DNA from: Iodidimonas nitroreducens
Lineage (GTDB): Bacteria > Pseudomonadota > Alphaproteobacteria > Sphingomonadales > Rhodothalassiaceae
Direction: 5' to 3'
NCBI GenBank assembly: GCA_000710935.1
Contig: BAYV01000013.1
Coordinates: forward strand, 62,001-126,000
DNA length: 64,000 nt
Under the pieces are notes generated by a model. That model was given only the letters and a program-made list of their open reading frames with translations, was not told the origin of the DNA and did not search any database. Shown one piece after another: positions 17,354-26,768 of this stretch. Positions within the stretch are counted from its first letter, which is position 1; each line of letters begins with the position of its first letter. The position numbers and the translations under genes are program-made.

Positions 17354-17487
17354 GTGAGATGGATCAGTCTATGCTAATGTTTGACGAAGCACGGATCACA
17401 GGGTCACAGGATCGCGTGGGATGAAAAAGGGGCCGCAGTTTTCAAAGCCTGCGGATCCTATCCGAATCGGGGAATAAAGAGTCGAAG

Positions 17488-20271
17488 ATGACAGTCTCAA
17501 ATTTATTGAAACACTGGGTTTTATTGATCAGCCTGGCCGCGATTTCGGCCTGCACACCCGCCGACCCACAGCAGCGGGCCGAAAAATATTACGAATCAGG
17601 ATTGGAAAAATTTCAATCCGAAAAATACAATGCCGCTGTCATCGAATTGAAAAATGCCTTGCAGGAAAAGGCGGATTTTATCCCCGCCCGGCTTTTGCTG
17701 GGCCGACTTTATCTGCAAAATTATCAGATCACCGCCGCTAGGAAAGAATATGAACGTGCAAAGGAAGCGGGGGCTGCGCCATCCGAATATCTGGTTCCTT
17801 TGATGCGCGTTTATAATCTGGGCAGGGAATTTCCCAAAGCTTTGGGCCTTGTGGAGGCGGCTGCCCCCGATCTGGCGCGCGATCCCGATGTGATGGCCTA
17901 TCATGCCGATGCGCTTTTGGGTCAGGGGCGTGTGGGGGATGCACAGGATCTTTTGCAATCCGCACCGGCTCAAACGGCGGGGATTTTGGCGCGTCTCGGG
18001 CAGATCGCCCTAAGCCAGAATGAAACCGAAAAGGCGGCATCCTTATCACAACAGGCGTTGGAAGCCGGGCCCAAACAGTATGAAGCCAATCTGCTGGCCG
18101 GGCGTATGGCGATCATGGCGGAAAACAGGGATCAGGCCGAAGGCTATTTGCGCACGGCGCTTAAAGCCGATCCCGCATCGCCTTTGGCCACCATAAGCCT
18201 TGCCAGCCTTTTGATCGAACAAGGCGGGCTGGATGAGGCCTTGGGCTTGCTCGATGATTTGCGCCAGCGCGGGTTGAGCTCGGAGCAAAGCATTTATCTG
18301 CGTTCCTTGATTGCCCTGCAGCAGCAGAAATTTGAAATTGCCAAAACCGAATCCGAGCGTGTTCTGGCAAGTAATCCGCGCAGCCGCTCTGCCCTTTTGG
18401 TGGCCGGGATTGCCAATAGCGCCCTGGGGAATGATCAGATTGCGATCAATAATCTGCAACGCTTTGCCAAGGAAAGCATCGGCGATGATAATGTTCCCGA
18501 AGTGGCCAGCCGGGCTCTTGCCTGGTCGAATTTAAGGCTGGGCAATCCCTCGGATGCCTTGGCCGCCATTGCCCCCCTGGCCAGCACCGGGGGCGCGGGT
18601 GAAGACAATCTTGCCGCTTTGCGCCTGGCAACGGCCGCCGCCGTGCAATCGGGCAAGATGGATCAGGCGATCGGCTATCTTGAAAATGCCCTGGGGCGGA
18701 CGCCCGATAATCTGGCCTTAGCCACAGCCTTGGCTTCGCTCAAGCTTGGGATTGGCGATAAAGCCGGGGCAGAAGCGGCTTTAAAGCCTTTTTCCAACGG
18801 TGATCAACTGGATAGCGTGAATGATCGCATGCGTCTTGGGGTGACCTATGCGCGGGCTGGCAATCTTGATGAAGCCATGACTATTGCCAACGCCCTTATT
18901 ACCGATCATCCCGAGCGTGCAGCGGGCTATTTTCTGAAAGGGCTGGTGCACGGCACTCGGGGGGAATCGGCTGAAGGCATTGATCTTATTGAAAAAGCCA
19001 ATGCTCTTGAACCCTATAATCAGCCGGTGATCGTGGCCTTGATCAGGCTTTATCGTGAACAGGGTCGGCAGGATAAGGCCATCGGCTTGATTGAAACGGC
19101 GCTTAAAAAGGCACCGGAGTCAGCCGAGCTGAAATTAGGTCTGGCCCAGCTTTTGGCTGAATCAGGGCAAAATGAAAAGGTAGAGGCGCTGCTGCGCGAT
19201 GTGGTGGCGCAATATCCCGAACAGCAGGCCTATAAGCTCGCTTTGGGTCGCTATCTTTTGGCCAATGGGCAGGAAAAAGAAGCGCTTGATCTGGCCAAAG
19301 GGATTTTGAAGGCCAATCCCGATCAAACAGAAGCAATGGAGCTGGCGGGTCTTGCCGAGCAGATCATGGGTGATTCCGCTGCGGCCTTGCAGCGGTTTGA
19401 TCGGCTGGTGGCGCTTAATCCTGAAAATGCACGCAATCATGTTTTGCTGGCGCGCAGCCTTGTTGCTTCGGGTCGTATCGATGATGCCATCGCTTCTTTA
19501 CGTGAAAGCATCAGATTGAATGATGAATATAACAATGCGCGGGCCATATTAGCGCGGCTTTTGGCAGAAAAAGGGCAGACGAAAGAGGCGGATGATCTTC
19601 TTGTGGAATTGGAAAGTCGTTTGGGGGCAACCCCTGATTTTCTGGAATTGAAGGCCGAGATTTTCTTGCGGCTTGGGGAACAGGCCAAAGCAGCGGCGGC
19701 TATGGAGCGGGCTCATGCGCAGGCACCCACCGAAAAGCGGGCGCTTTCATTGTCGCAGATTCTTTGGTCGATCGGTGAAAAGGAAAAAGCGCTCGCAGCC
19801 CTCGAAGGCATGGAAACATTAGAATCAAACCTGCAGCGCGCCCAATTATTGAGCCAGATGGGCGAAAAAGAACGGGCGGCCCAGCTTTATGATGCGGTGT
19901 TGGATAAAAACCCTGAAAATCCGGTTTTGCTGAATAATTATGCTTGGCTTTTGTGGGAAATGGGGCGCACTGATCAGGCTTTCCAGCTTGCCAGCAAGGC
20001 GCGGAGGCTCGCCCCAAAATCCGCATCCATTCAAGATACCTATGGAGTGATCAGCTTATCACGCGGAAATTTGGGGCAGGCCTTGGCGGCCCATCGCGAA
20101 GCTTATAGCCTTGCCCCTGATAATCCCGACATTCAGATGAATTTGGCCAAAGCTCTGTTGGAAAATGGGAATAAAGAAGAAGTGCAGACATTGCTGGCGG
20201 ATTTAGGACGTAAAATCGATCCGGCTCGGCGCGACGAAGTGGCAGAGCTTCTTAAAAAAGCCCGGCAATAA
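17488..20271 (+). CDS. prsT: PrsT, TPR-repeat lipoprotein of the PEP-CTERM system
   Basis: This 927-residue protein starts with a signal peptide and lipobox AISAC (Cys 22) and is then almost wholly tetratricopeptide repeats, about twenty by eye, such as EKYNAAVIELKNALQEK and LNNYAWLLWEMGRTDQAFQL. Length, lipobox and repeats are those of PrsT, the lipoprotein always found with PrsK/PrsR and exosortase loci; it is thought to act in export or assembly of the exopolysaccharide. Starts ATG 17488, with AAGAGTCGAAG just before it. It is divergent from prsK with a 251-bp spacer that contains no gene. No exosortase, Wzx or Wzy gene is in the window. Confidence 0.92.
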   Translation: MTVSNLLKHWVLLISLAAISACTPADPQQRAEKYYESGLEKFQSEKYNAAVIELKNALQEKADFIPARLLLGRLYLQNYQITAARKEYERAKEAGAAPSEYLVPLMRVYNLGREFPKALGLVEAAAPDLARDPDVMAYHADALLGQGRVGDAQDLLQSAPAQTAGILARLGQIALSQNETEKAASLSQQALEAGPKQYEANLLAGRMAIMAENRDQAEGYLRTALKADPASPLATISLASLLIEQGGLDEALGLLDDLRQRGLSSEQSIYLRSLIALQQQKFEIAKTESERVLASNPRSRSALLVAGIANSALGNDQIAINNLQRFAKESIGDDNVPEVASRALAWSNLRLGNPSDALAAIAPLASTGGAGEDNLAALRLATAAAVQSGKMDQAIGYLENALGRTPDNLALATALASLKLGIGDKAGAEAALKPFSNGDQLDSVNDRMRLGVTYARAGNLDEAMTIANALITDHPERAAGYFLKGLVHGTRGESAEGIDLIEKANALEPYNQPVIVALIRLYREQGRQDKAIGLIETALKKAPESAELKLGLAQLLAESGQNEKVEALLRDVVAQYPEQQAYKLALGRYLLANGQEKEALDLAKGILKANPDQTEAMELAGLAEQIMGDSAAALQRFDRLVALNPENARNHVLLARSLVASGRIDDAIASLRESIRLNDEYNNARAILARLLAEKGQTKEADDLLVELESRLGATPDFLELKAEIFLRLGEQAKAAAAMERAHAQAPTEKRALSLSQILWSIGEKEKALAALEGMETLESNLQRAQLLSQMGEKERAAQLYDAVLDKNPENPVLLNNYAWLLWEMGRTDQAFQLASKARRLAPKSASIQDTYGVISLSRGNLGQALAAHREAYSLAPDNPDIQMNLAKALLENGNKEEVQTLLADLGRKIDPARRDEVAELLKKARQ

Positions 20272-20394
20272 ACCTGCATCCTTCTTTCATCACCTTGGTG
20301 CCCTTTATCAATCCGGACGCGTTGCAGCCCGAAGGGGTGCGCCGCAGCAGAGCCGGGGTTCATCTGGTTGAGGGCTGAGGATGGGAAAGAGTGG

Positions 20395-20416
20395 ACCCCG
20401 GGTCTCCGCCCGGGGT
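20395..20416 (+). terminator. GC-rich hairpin after prsT
   Basis: ACCCCGGG (20395-20402) and CCCGGGGT (20409-20416) pair perfectly around the 6-base loop TCTCCG. The U-tract after it is missing, so it may be an RNA-stabilising or dispersed palindrome rather than a true terminator. Similar GC-rich palindromes with a GTGGACCCCGGG beginning occur as dispersed repeats in alphaproteobacterial genomes. Confidence 0.5.
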
Positions 20417-20482
20417 GACGAAGTTAAAGAGGCTCGGGGTGGCGAAGAAGAAGGCTACGAGGTGACGAAGAAGGAGGCTACG
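20412..20482. repeat. Three imperfect ~23-bp direct repeats
   Basis: Immediately after the hairpin come three related units starting GGGGTGACGAAG (20412), GGGGTGGCGAAG (about 20437) and GAGGTGACGAAG (about 20459), each ending near GAGGCTC or AGGCTAC. The block is non-coding and separates the convergent prsT and amn genes. It is likely part of the same dispersed repeat as the hairpin. Confidence 0.55.
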
Positions 20483-20492
20483 ATAACCGCCC

Positions 20493-21971
20493 TTAGCGAA
20501 AGGCGGGTTCGTCGAAGCTTCGGAGCTTGCGCGAGTGGAGGGTGCCCGATGCCGCTTCATCGCGCAGCAATTCCATCGCCCGGATACCGATCTGCAAATG
20601 CTGGCTGACGCTTTTTTCATAAAATACATCGGCCATGCCCGGCAGCTTGATTTCACCGTGCAAAGGGCGATCCGAAACACATAAAAGCGTGCCATAAGGC
20701 ACCCGGAAGCGATAGCCATTGGCGGCAATGGTAGCGGATTCCATATCGATGGCAATCGCCCGCGATTGATTGAAACGCAGCGCCAGTTCATCGATCCGCA
20801 ATTCCCAGTTCCGATCATCGGTGGTGACAACGGTTCCGGTGCGCAGCCGGGCTTTCAGGGATTTGCCCTTCAGGCCGGTGGTTTCCGATACCGCATTGGC
20901 CAAAGCCACCTGCACCTCGGCAATGGTGGGCAGGGGAATGGCGGTGGGCAGGGCCCCATCCAGCACATGATCATCGCGCAGATAAGCATGGGCCAGCACA
21001 TAATCCCCCAGCCTTTGGCTGCCGCGCAGACCGCCGCAATGGCCCACCATCAGCCAGGCATGGCTGCGCAGAACCGCCAGATGATCGGTTACCGTTTTGG
21101 CATTGGATGGCCCCACACCAATATTGACCATACTGATCCCGCCACGCCCTTCGCGTACCAGATGATAGGCGGGCATCTGCGGGGGTTTGGCAATCAGATC
21201 TTTTGATGGTTTTTTTCCGCGCTGGGTGATCCGCCCCCCCGGTTCCACCAGCATATCATAGCGCCCGGCTTCCACTTCGTTTTTGCCAAATTCAATGAAT
21301 TCATCAACATAGCGCTGATAATTGGTAAAAAGAACGAAATGCTGGAAATGCTCGGGATCGGAGGCCGTGTAGTGGCGGATGCGATGCAGGGAATAATCAA
21401 TCCGCTCGGCTGAAAAAAGCGATAAAGGGGCCACTTTTTCCACGCCCTTGATGCGTTCGCCATCCACGATATCATCATTGGTGGCAACAAGATTGGGCAG
21501 GCTGAAACTATTCTTGATCTCGTTCCGGCGTTCGGGCGTGAGGCCGGATGCCGCCCGTTCAAGGGCAAAGGTGAGCGGGATCTGCGTATGGCTTTTGCCC
21601 ACCATGAAAATCGCCTCATGATGATTGATCAAAAGCTCCATCTGATCGAACAGATAATCCCGAAACAGATAAGGGCAGGTGATGTCGGTCCCATGAAAGC
21701 CATGGGTATTGACCTTGCCGAAAGCCAGATTACTGGTGCGCGATAATTTGCTGGGATCAACCTTTGCCGCCAGATAGGGATAATGCGCGGGCCGGGCCGG
21801 GCCCTCCAGGCGATTATCCAGAAAGGCATCGAAATCTTCCTTGATGGTGGCAATGGCATCTTCATAATGGCTGATCATGCGATCAATGGCTTGTTGCGCC
21901 GTTTCGCAGATCACCAGATCCGTGGCGGGGAAATCTTGCAACAATTGTGTGTCGATCTGATTTTTTTTCAT
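20493..21971 (-). CDS. amn: AMP nucleosidase
   Basis: The enzyme hydrolyses AMP to adenine and ribose 5-phosphate and so controls the adenylate pool and feeds pentose metabolism. The 492-residue length matches Amn (E. coli 484). The C-terminal phosphorylase-like domain shows NIGVGPSNAKTVTDHLAVLR, HCGGLRGSQRLGDYVLAHA and AIDMESATIAANGYRFRVPY; the N-terminal domain begins after MKKNQIDTQ. The typical alphaproteobacterial ending RKLRSFDEPAFR is present. AGGAT lies 6 bases before the ATG. It is the last gene of a five-gene nucleoside operon, 25 bp after nupC. Confidence 0.95.
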   Translation of the reverse strand: MKKNQIDTQLLQDFPATDLVICETAQQAIDRMISHYEDAIATIKEDFDAFLDNRLEGPARPAHYPYLAAKVDPSKLSRTSNLAFGKVNTHGFHGTDITCPYLFRDYLFDQMELLINHHEAIFMVGKSHTQIPLTFALERAASGLTPERRNEIKNSFSLPNLVATNDDIVDGERIKGVEKVAPLSLFSAERIDYSLHRIRHYTASDPEHFQHFVLFTNYQRYVDEFIEFGKNEVEAGRYDMLVEPGGRITQRGKKPSKDLIAKPPQMPAYHLVREGRGGISMVNIGVGPSNAKTVTDHLAVLRSHAWLMVGHCGGLRGSQRLGDYVLAHAYLRDDHVLDGALPTAIPLPTIAEVQVALANAVSETTGLKGKSLKARLRTGTVVTTDDRNWELRIDELALRFNQSRAIAIDMESATIAANGYRFRVPYGTLLCVSDRPLHGEIKLPGMADVFYEKSVSQHLQIGIRAMELLRDEAASGTLHSRKLRSFDEPAFR

Positions 21972-21996
21972 GATTTATCCTGAATTCCGTTCGGCA

Positions 21997-23220
21997 TTAT
22001 AGCGATAACAAAAAACTGGCCATGGCGGCGCTCATCAGATTTGAAAGCGTACCAGCCAAAATGGCCTTCAATCCCAGCCGGGCGATTTCTGATTTCCGAT
22101 CCGGCAGCATGGCGCCCAAGCCCCCGAAAATGATCGCCAGCGCCGGAAAATTGGCAAAGCCGCACAAGGCGAAGGTGATCACGGCAACACTATGGGCGCT
22201 TAGCGTATCCTGAATTTGCGCCAATTGCACATAAGCGATGAATTCGTTGAGGATGGTTTTCTGGCCCAGAAGATTTCCAGCCGCGGCCGCCTCATGCCAG
22301 GGGATCCCCATCAGATACATCAAAGGGGATAAAACAACACCCAGCACCAGTTCAAGGCTTAAATCTTCAAAACCCAAAAGCGATCCGATGCCACCGAAAA
22401 GATCATTCAGCAAAGCCAGCAAGGCCACAAAGGCCAAAAGCAGCGCCCCCACGCTGACGGCGATTTTAAGCCCGGACATGGCCCCATCGGCGGCGGCCTC
22501 GATCACATTGGCGGGTTTGTTCTTCGGATCAAAGCCGGTGGCATCAAGGGCTTTGATGGGTTCTTCCCGTTCATCAGGGGATTCCGGCATCAGCAATTTG
22601 GCCTGCAACAAGCCCCCCGGCGCTGCCATGAACGCCGCCGCCAGCAGATATTCCAGATTGATCCCAAGGCTGGCATAGCCCACCAATATGGCCCCCGATA
22701 CCGAAGACAGGCCCACCGCCATCACCGAAAAAAGCTGGGAATGGCTAAGGCTGGCAAGATATGGCCGCACCACCAGCGGGGCTTCCACCATGCCGACGAA
22801 AATATTGGCCGCCGCAGACAGGCTTTCCACAGGGCGCGCGCCGATGATTTTTTGCAGACCGCCGCCAATCAGCAAAACGATCCATTGCATGATCTTGAGA
22901 TAATATAAAACCGCAATGAGCGATGAAACGAACACGATCACCGGCAAAACCCGGAAGGCAAAAATAAAGCCTGAACTATCATTGCCTAAGGGGCCGAAAA
23001 GAAAGCTGATCCCTTCATCGGCATAGGTAACGATCGAGCCCACACCCAAGGCCACAGCGCCCAGAACATCCTTTCCCATCGGGATATAAAGGGCGAAAAT
23101 GGCGATCAGCGCCTGCAAGGCAAAGGCGCTGCCCACCACCCGAAACCGAATATGCCGCCAATTGCTCGAAGCCAAAACCCCAATGGCAAGTAAAAGCAGC
23201 ATACCGGCAAGAGCGATCAT
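21997..23220 (-). CDS. NupC-type concentrative nucleoside transporter
   Basis: The 407-residue protein is a CNT-family nucleoside:cation symporter in the inner membrane. It has about ten hydrophobic segments, the signature VGMVEAPLVVRPYL (about 142-155), the related ILVGYASLGIN and the C-terminal ALCGFANFPALAIIFGGLGAM typical of NupC. AAAGGAT precedes the ATG. It imports nucleosides for the enzymes encoded on either side. The 82-bp gap from the aldehyde dehydrogenase contains no gene. Confidence 0.94.
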   Translation of the reverse strand: MIALAGMLLLLAIGVLASSNWRHIRFRVVGSAFALQALIAIFALYIPMGKDVLGAVALGVGSIVTYADEGISFLFGPLGNDSSGFIFAFRVLPVIVFVSSLIAVLYYLKIMQWIVLLIGGGLQKIIGARPVESLSAAANIFVGMVEAPLVVRPYLASLSHSQLFSVMAVGLSSVSGAILVGYASLGINLEYLLAAAFMAAPGGLLQAKLLMPESPDEREEPIKALDATGFDPKNKPANVIEAAADGAMSGLKIAVSVGALLLAFVALLALLNDLFGGIGSLLGFEDLSLELVLGVVLSPLMYLMGIPWHEAAAAGNLLGQKTILNEFIAYVQLAQIQDTLSAHSVAVITFALCGFANFPALAIIFGGLGAMLPDRKSEIARLGLKAILAGTLSNLMSAAMASFLLSL

Positions 23221-23302
23221 TAAGGGATCCTTTATCTGGGGTCTAGGGTCAAGGACCTATGAAGCACGCCTATCATGCCTGCGTTCATGCCCCATTCTGG
23301 CC

Positions 23303-25693
23303 TTAATCACCATAAGGAAGCCAGACGTTTTTCACCTGTGTCGCCTCGCGCAGGAACTGACGCCCCTCGCCAAATTTTGGGGATGACCAATCCCGGGCTT
23401 TGCCATAATTCACCCAGCAGCGCTTCAGATTATCGGCCGATAACCGCTCCACCTGCTCGCTGCCTTTGGCCGTGCCAAAATACCAAAGCCCATCGACCTG
23501 ATCATGGCGTGCCAACACATCGGCGAGGCCATCGCGATGCCCGGTGACGATATTGACCGCGCCATCCGGCACATCGGATGTTTCAAGGATCTGATAGAAA
23601 TCGGTGGCGATGAGGGGAAAGCGCTGGGAGGGGACGATGACCGTACGATTGCCCATCGCCAGATGCGGTGCCAGCAATGAAATGAAGCTGAGGAGCGGGC
23701 TACGATCAGGGCAGAGCACCGCCGTTACCCCCAAAGGCTCGTTGATGGCAAGGGCGATATTGCGCAGGGGCGGATTATGAACCAGCCCATCAAATTTATC
23801 GGCCCAGGCCCCATAGCTGAACAGCCGGGAAATACTGGCCAGAACCTCGGCCTTGGCGGCTTTGGCGCTGGCCCCCGTGAGGCGGCTCAGGCGGTGGGCA
23901 AATTCTTCTTCGCGGATGGCCAGATTTTCAGCGATATAATAAAGGATCTGGGCCCGGTTATGGCCGGTGCTTTTGCTCCAGCCTTCAGCCTTGAAGGCGG
24001 CTTCCACGGCATCGCGGATGTCTTTCCGATTGCCATCACCCACAAGCCCGATCAGCTTGCCGCCCTGATCCATCACCGGCAGGCTATTGCCGCCATCGGG
24101 GCGCTTTTGTTTGCCCCCGATATAGATTTTCGCGGTGCGGTCGATCAGATCATGGGGTTTGCTCTGGGCTTTCGGAGCGGCTTTGGCCTCGATGATATCG
24201 CGGCCCGATGGCTGCCATTCATCACGCAGCTTCATATATTCATAAAGCCCTTCGCGGCCGCCCTCACGGCCAAAGCCGCTTTCGCGATAGCCGCCAAAGC
24301 CGCAGGCTGCATCGAACTGGTTGGTGCAGTTGATCCACAGCACACCGGCCTTCACCAGCCCGGAAATTTCAAGGGCACGATTGATATTTTCCGACCACAC
24401 GCTGGCCGATAGCCCATAGCGGGTATTATTGGCCAGATCGGCAGCTTCGGCCAGGGTGCGAAAGCTTGTGACCGTGAGAACGGGACCGAAGATTTCTTCG
24501 CGCGCGGCGATATTGGCGGGGGCCACATCGGTTAGAATGCTGGGCAGATAATAGCATCCCTTTTCGGGCGTGGGGATATCGGGCTGCCACAGCACCGCCC
24601 CTTCGCGCACCGATTGGCCGACCAGTTCATCGATCCTTTGATGCTGGATGGGATCGACGATGGCCCCCATATCGATGGCTTTATCAAGGGGCGAGCCAAG
24701 GCGGAAATTGCTCAGCCGGTGCTTGATCTTTTCGATCAGGCTGTCGGCCACCCCTTCCTCGACGATCAACCGCGAACCGGCACAGCACACCTGACCCTGA
24801 TTGAACCAGATGGCATCCACCAGCCCTTCCACGGCGCTATCAAGATCGGCATCATCAAAAACGATGAAGGGCGATTTGCCGCCCAGTTCCAAAGTCAGCT
24901 TTTTGCCGCTTCCAGCCGTTGAGCGGCGGATCAGGCGGCCCACATCGGTGGAGCCGGTGAAGGCGATTTTTGCCACATCTTCATGGCGCACCAGCAATTC
25001 GCCGGTTTCGCCCGCGCCGGTGACGATATTCACCACCCCATTGGGCAATCCGGCCTCGCGGCATAATTCGGCAAAATAAAGGGCGGTGAGGCTAGTATAT
25101 TCCGCCGGTTTCATCACCACACAATTGCCCATGGCTATTGCCGGGGCAATCTTCCAGGCCATCATCAACAAAGGGAAATTCCACGGAATGATCTGCCCCA
25201 CCACGCCCAAAGGCTCATAATCGGGCAGATCCTGTTCCATGAGTTGGGCCCAGCCCGCATGATGATAAAAATGCCGGGCCACGAGGGGGATATCGATATC
25301 GCGGCTTTCGCGGATCGGCTTGCCATTATCCATGCTTTCCAGAACCGCTAAAAACCGGCTGTTTTTCTGGATCAAACGGGCGAGGGCATAAAGATGGCGG
25401 GCGCGTTCATGGCCGCTCAGGCCCGACCATTTGGGATAGGCTTTTTTGGCGGCAGCCACGGCCTTGTCGATATCGGCGGGCCCGGCAATGGCGATCGAGG
25501 CGAGCAGATCGCCGGTAGCCGGATTGCGGCTTTCCAACGAATTGCGGGTGCCTTCGGGGGCCTGCCACTGGCCATCGATGAACAGATCAAAGCCGCCCTC
25601 GTGCCGGGCCAGCCAATCTGTGACATAATCGGATTGTTCGGGCGCGGGGCCATAGGACATGCTATCGAAAATCTCGGCTATTTTGGTTGACAT
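23303..25693 (-). CDS. Double-domain aldehyde dehydrogenase
   Basis: This 796-residue protein has a complete NAD(P)-dependent aldehyde dehydrogenase domain (about 30-490) and a second, partial one (about 510-796). The first has PWNFP with Asn 172, LELGGK with Glu 269 and GQVCCAG with catalytic Cys 303. In the second, PWNFP is replaced by CPDRSP and the sequence stops before any Cys loop, so it is probably structural. Such fused enzymes are common in alphaproteobacterial deo operons, where they would oxidise the acetaldehyde released by DeoC to acetate. It follows deoC by 9 bp in the operon. Confidence 0.9.
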   Translation of the reverse strand: MSTKIAEIFDSMSYGPAPEQSDYVTDWLARHEGGFDLFIDGQWQAPEGTRNSLESRNPATGDLLASIAIAGPADIDKAVAAAKKAYPKWSGLSGHERARHLYALARLIQKNSRFLAVLESMDNGKPIRESRDIDIPLVARHFYHHAGWAQLMEQDLPDYEPLGVVGQIIPWNFPLLMMAWKIAPAIAMGNCVVMKPAEYTSLTALYFAELCREAGLPNGVVNIVTGAGETGELLVRHEDVAKIAFTGSTDVGRLIRRSTAGSGKKLTLELGGKSPFIVFDDADLDSAVEGLVDAIWFNQGQVCCAGSRLIVEEGVADSLIEKIKHRLSNFRLGSPLDKAIDMGAIVDPIQHQRIDELVGQSVREGAVLWQPDIPTPEKGCYYLPSILTDVAPANIAAREEIFGPVLTVTSFRTLAEAADLANNTRYGLSASVWSENINRALEISGLVKAGVLWINCTNQFDAACGFGGYRESGFGREGGREGLYEYMKLRDEWQPSGRDIIEAKAAPKAQSKPHDLIDRTAKIYIGGKQKRPDGGNSLPVMDQGGKLIGLVGDGNRKDIRDAVEAAFKAEGWSKSTGHNRAQILYYIAENLAIREEEFAHRLSRLTGASAKAAKAEVLASISRLFSYGAWADKFDGLVHNPPLRNIALAINEPLGVTAVLCPDRSPLLSFISLLAPHLAMGNRTVIVPSQRFPLIATDFYQILETSDVPDGAVNIVTGHRDGLADVLARHDQVDGLWYFGTAKGSEQVERLSADNLKRCWVNYGKARDWSSPKFGEGRQFLREATQVKNVWLPYGD

Positions 25694-25702
25694 GAGGAGC
25701 CC

Positions 25703-26725
25703 TTATCCCATCGGGTGGCGATGTGCAGCCGAATAACGGCCGGTGACGAAATGTTCGAGCTGGCGCTCGATATCGGTGAGGAGGCGCGAGGCGCCAAATC
25801 TGAACAGGGTTGGCTCCAGCCAGTCGCGACCCAGTTCTTCCTTGACCAGAACCAGATATTGCACGGCATCTTTCGCCGTGGAAATCCCGCCCGCCGGTTT
25901 ATAGCCGATCTTATAGCCCGTGCGTTCGTAATAATCGCGGATGGCGCGCATCATGATCAGGCTGGTGGGCTGGGTGGCATTGATTTTTTCCATGCCGGTC
26001 GATGTTTTGATGAAATCGGCACCGGCCATCATCGCCACCATCGATGCCTTGGCGATCTTGGTGGCCGAACCCAGTTCGCCGGTGGCCAGAATGGCTTTCA
26101 GATGGGCATCCCCACAGGCCTCGCGAAAGGCTTTCACTTCTTCATATAAAGCCTGCCAGTTGCTGGTGAGCACATGACGACGGGAAATCACGATGTCGAT
26201 TTCCGATGCTCCGGCGGCCACGGATTCATGAATTTCCGCCAGGCGCAAATGAAAGGGCGATAAACCCGCCGGAAAGCCGGTGGAAACCGCCGCCACGGGA
26301 ATATGGCTGCCCTTCAGTGCCTCGACCGCGGTGGAGACCATTTCATGATACACACACACAGCGCCCACGGTGATCGGCCGATCGGCCATGCCCAAAGCGG
26401 CCATCAGATCGGGGCGCACGGGTTGGCGCGCCTTGGCACACAGGCGGCGCACCCGGCCCGGTGTATCATCACCCGACAAGGTGGTGAGATCGATGCAACT
26501 GATGGCTTTCAAAAGCCAGGCGGCCTGCCATTTCTTTTTCACCGAACGGCGGGCTTTCAGCGTATCGATCCGGCGTTCCACTGCCGATAGATTGACCCTG
26601 ATATGCTCGATCATGCCTGCATCGAAGGGAATAGCCGTATTGCGCATCATGGATGCATTATGACCCGCCCCATGGGGCAGATTTTGATCAAAGGGGGTTA
26701 ATGCCGTGACCTTTTGTTCACTCAC
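25703..26725 (-). CDS. deoC: Deoxyribose-phosphate aldolase
   Basis: DeoC splits 2-deoxyribose 5-phosphate into glyceraldehyde 3-phosphate and acetaldehyde. The Schiff-base lysine is in ADFIKTSTG (Lys 240), with the proton-relay lysine in GYKPAGG (Lys 276) and the aspartate in EIDIVIS (Asp 177). The start is uncertain: I chose GTG at 26725 because AAAGG lies about 9 bases upstream, giving 340 residues; the frame is open to a TTG at 26755, and ATGs occur near MMRNTAIPF. It is the second gene of the deoB-deoC-ALDH-nupC-amn operon. Confidence 0.93.
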   Translation of the reverse strand: MSEQKVTALTPFDQNLPHGAGHNASMMRNTAIPFDAGMIEHIRVNLSAVERRIDTLKARRSVKKKWQAAWLLKAISCIDLTTLSGDDTPGRVRRLCAKARQPVRPDLMAALGMADRPITVGAVCVYHEMVSTAVEALKGSHIPVAAVSTGFPAGLSPFHLRLAEIHESVAAGASEIDIVISRRHVLTSNWQALYEEVKAFREACGDAHLKAILATGELGSATKIAKASMVAMMAGADFIKTSTGMEKINATQPTSLIMMRAIRDYYERTGYKIGYKPAGGISTAKDAVQYLVLVKEELGRDWLEPTLFRFGASRLLTDIERQLEHFVTGRYSAAHRHPMG

Positions 26726-26768
26726 CAGATCGAACCTTTCGCATTCATTCTTCAACTATAAACAGCTT

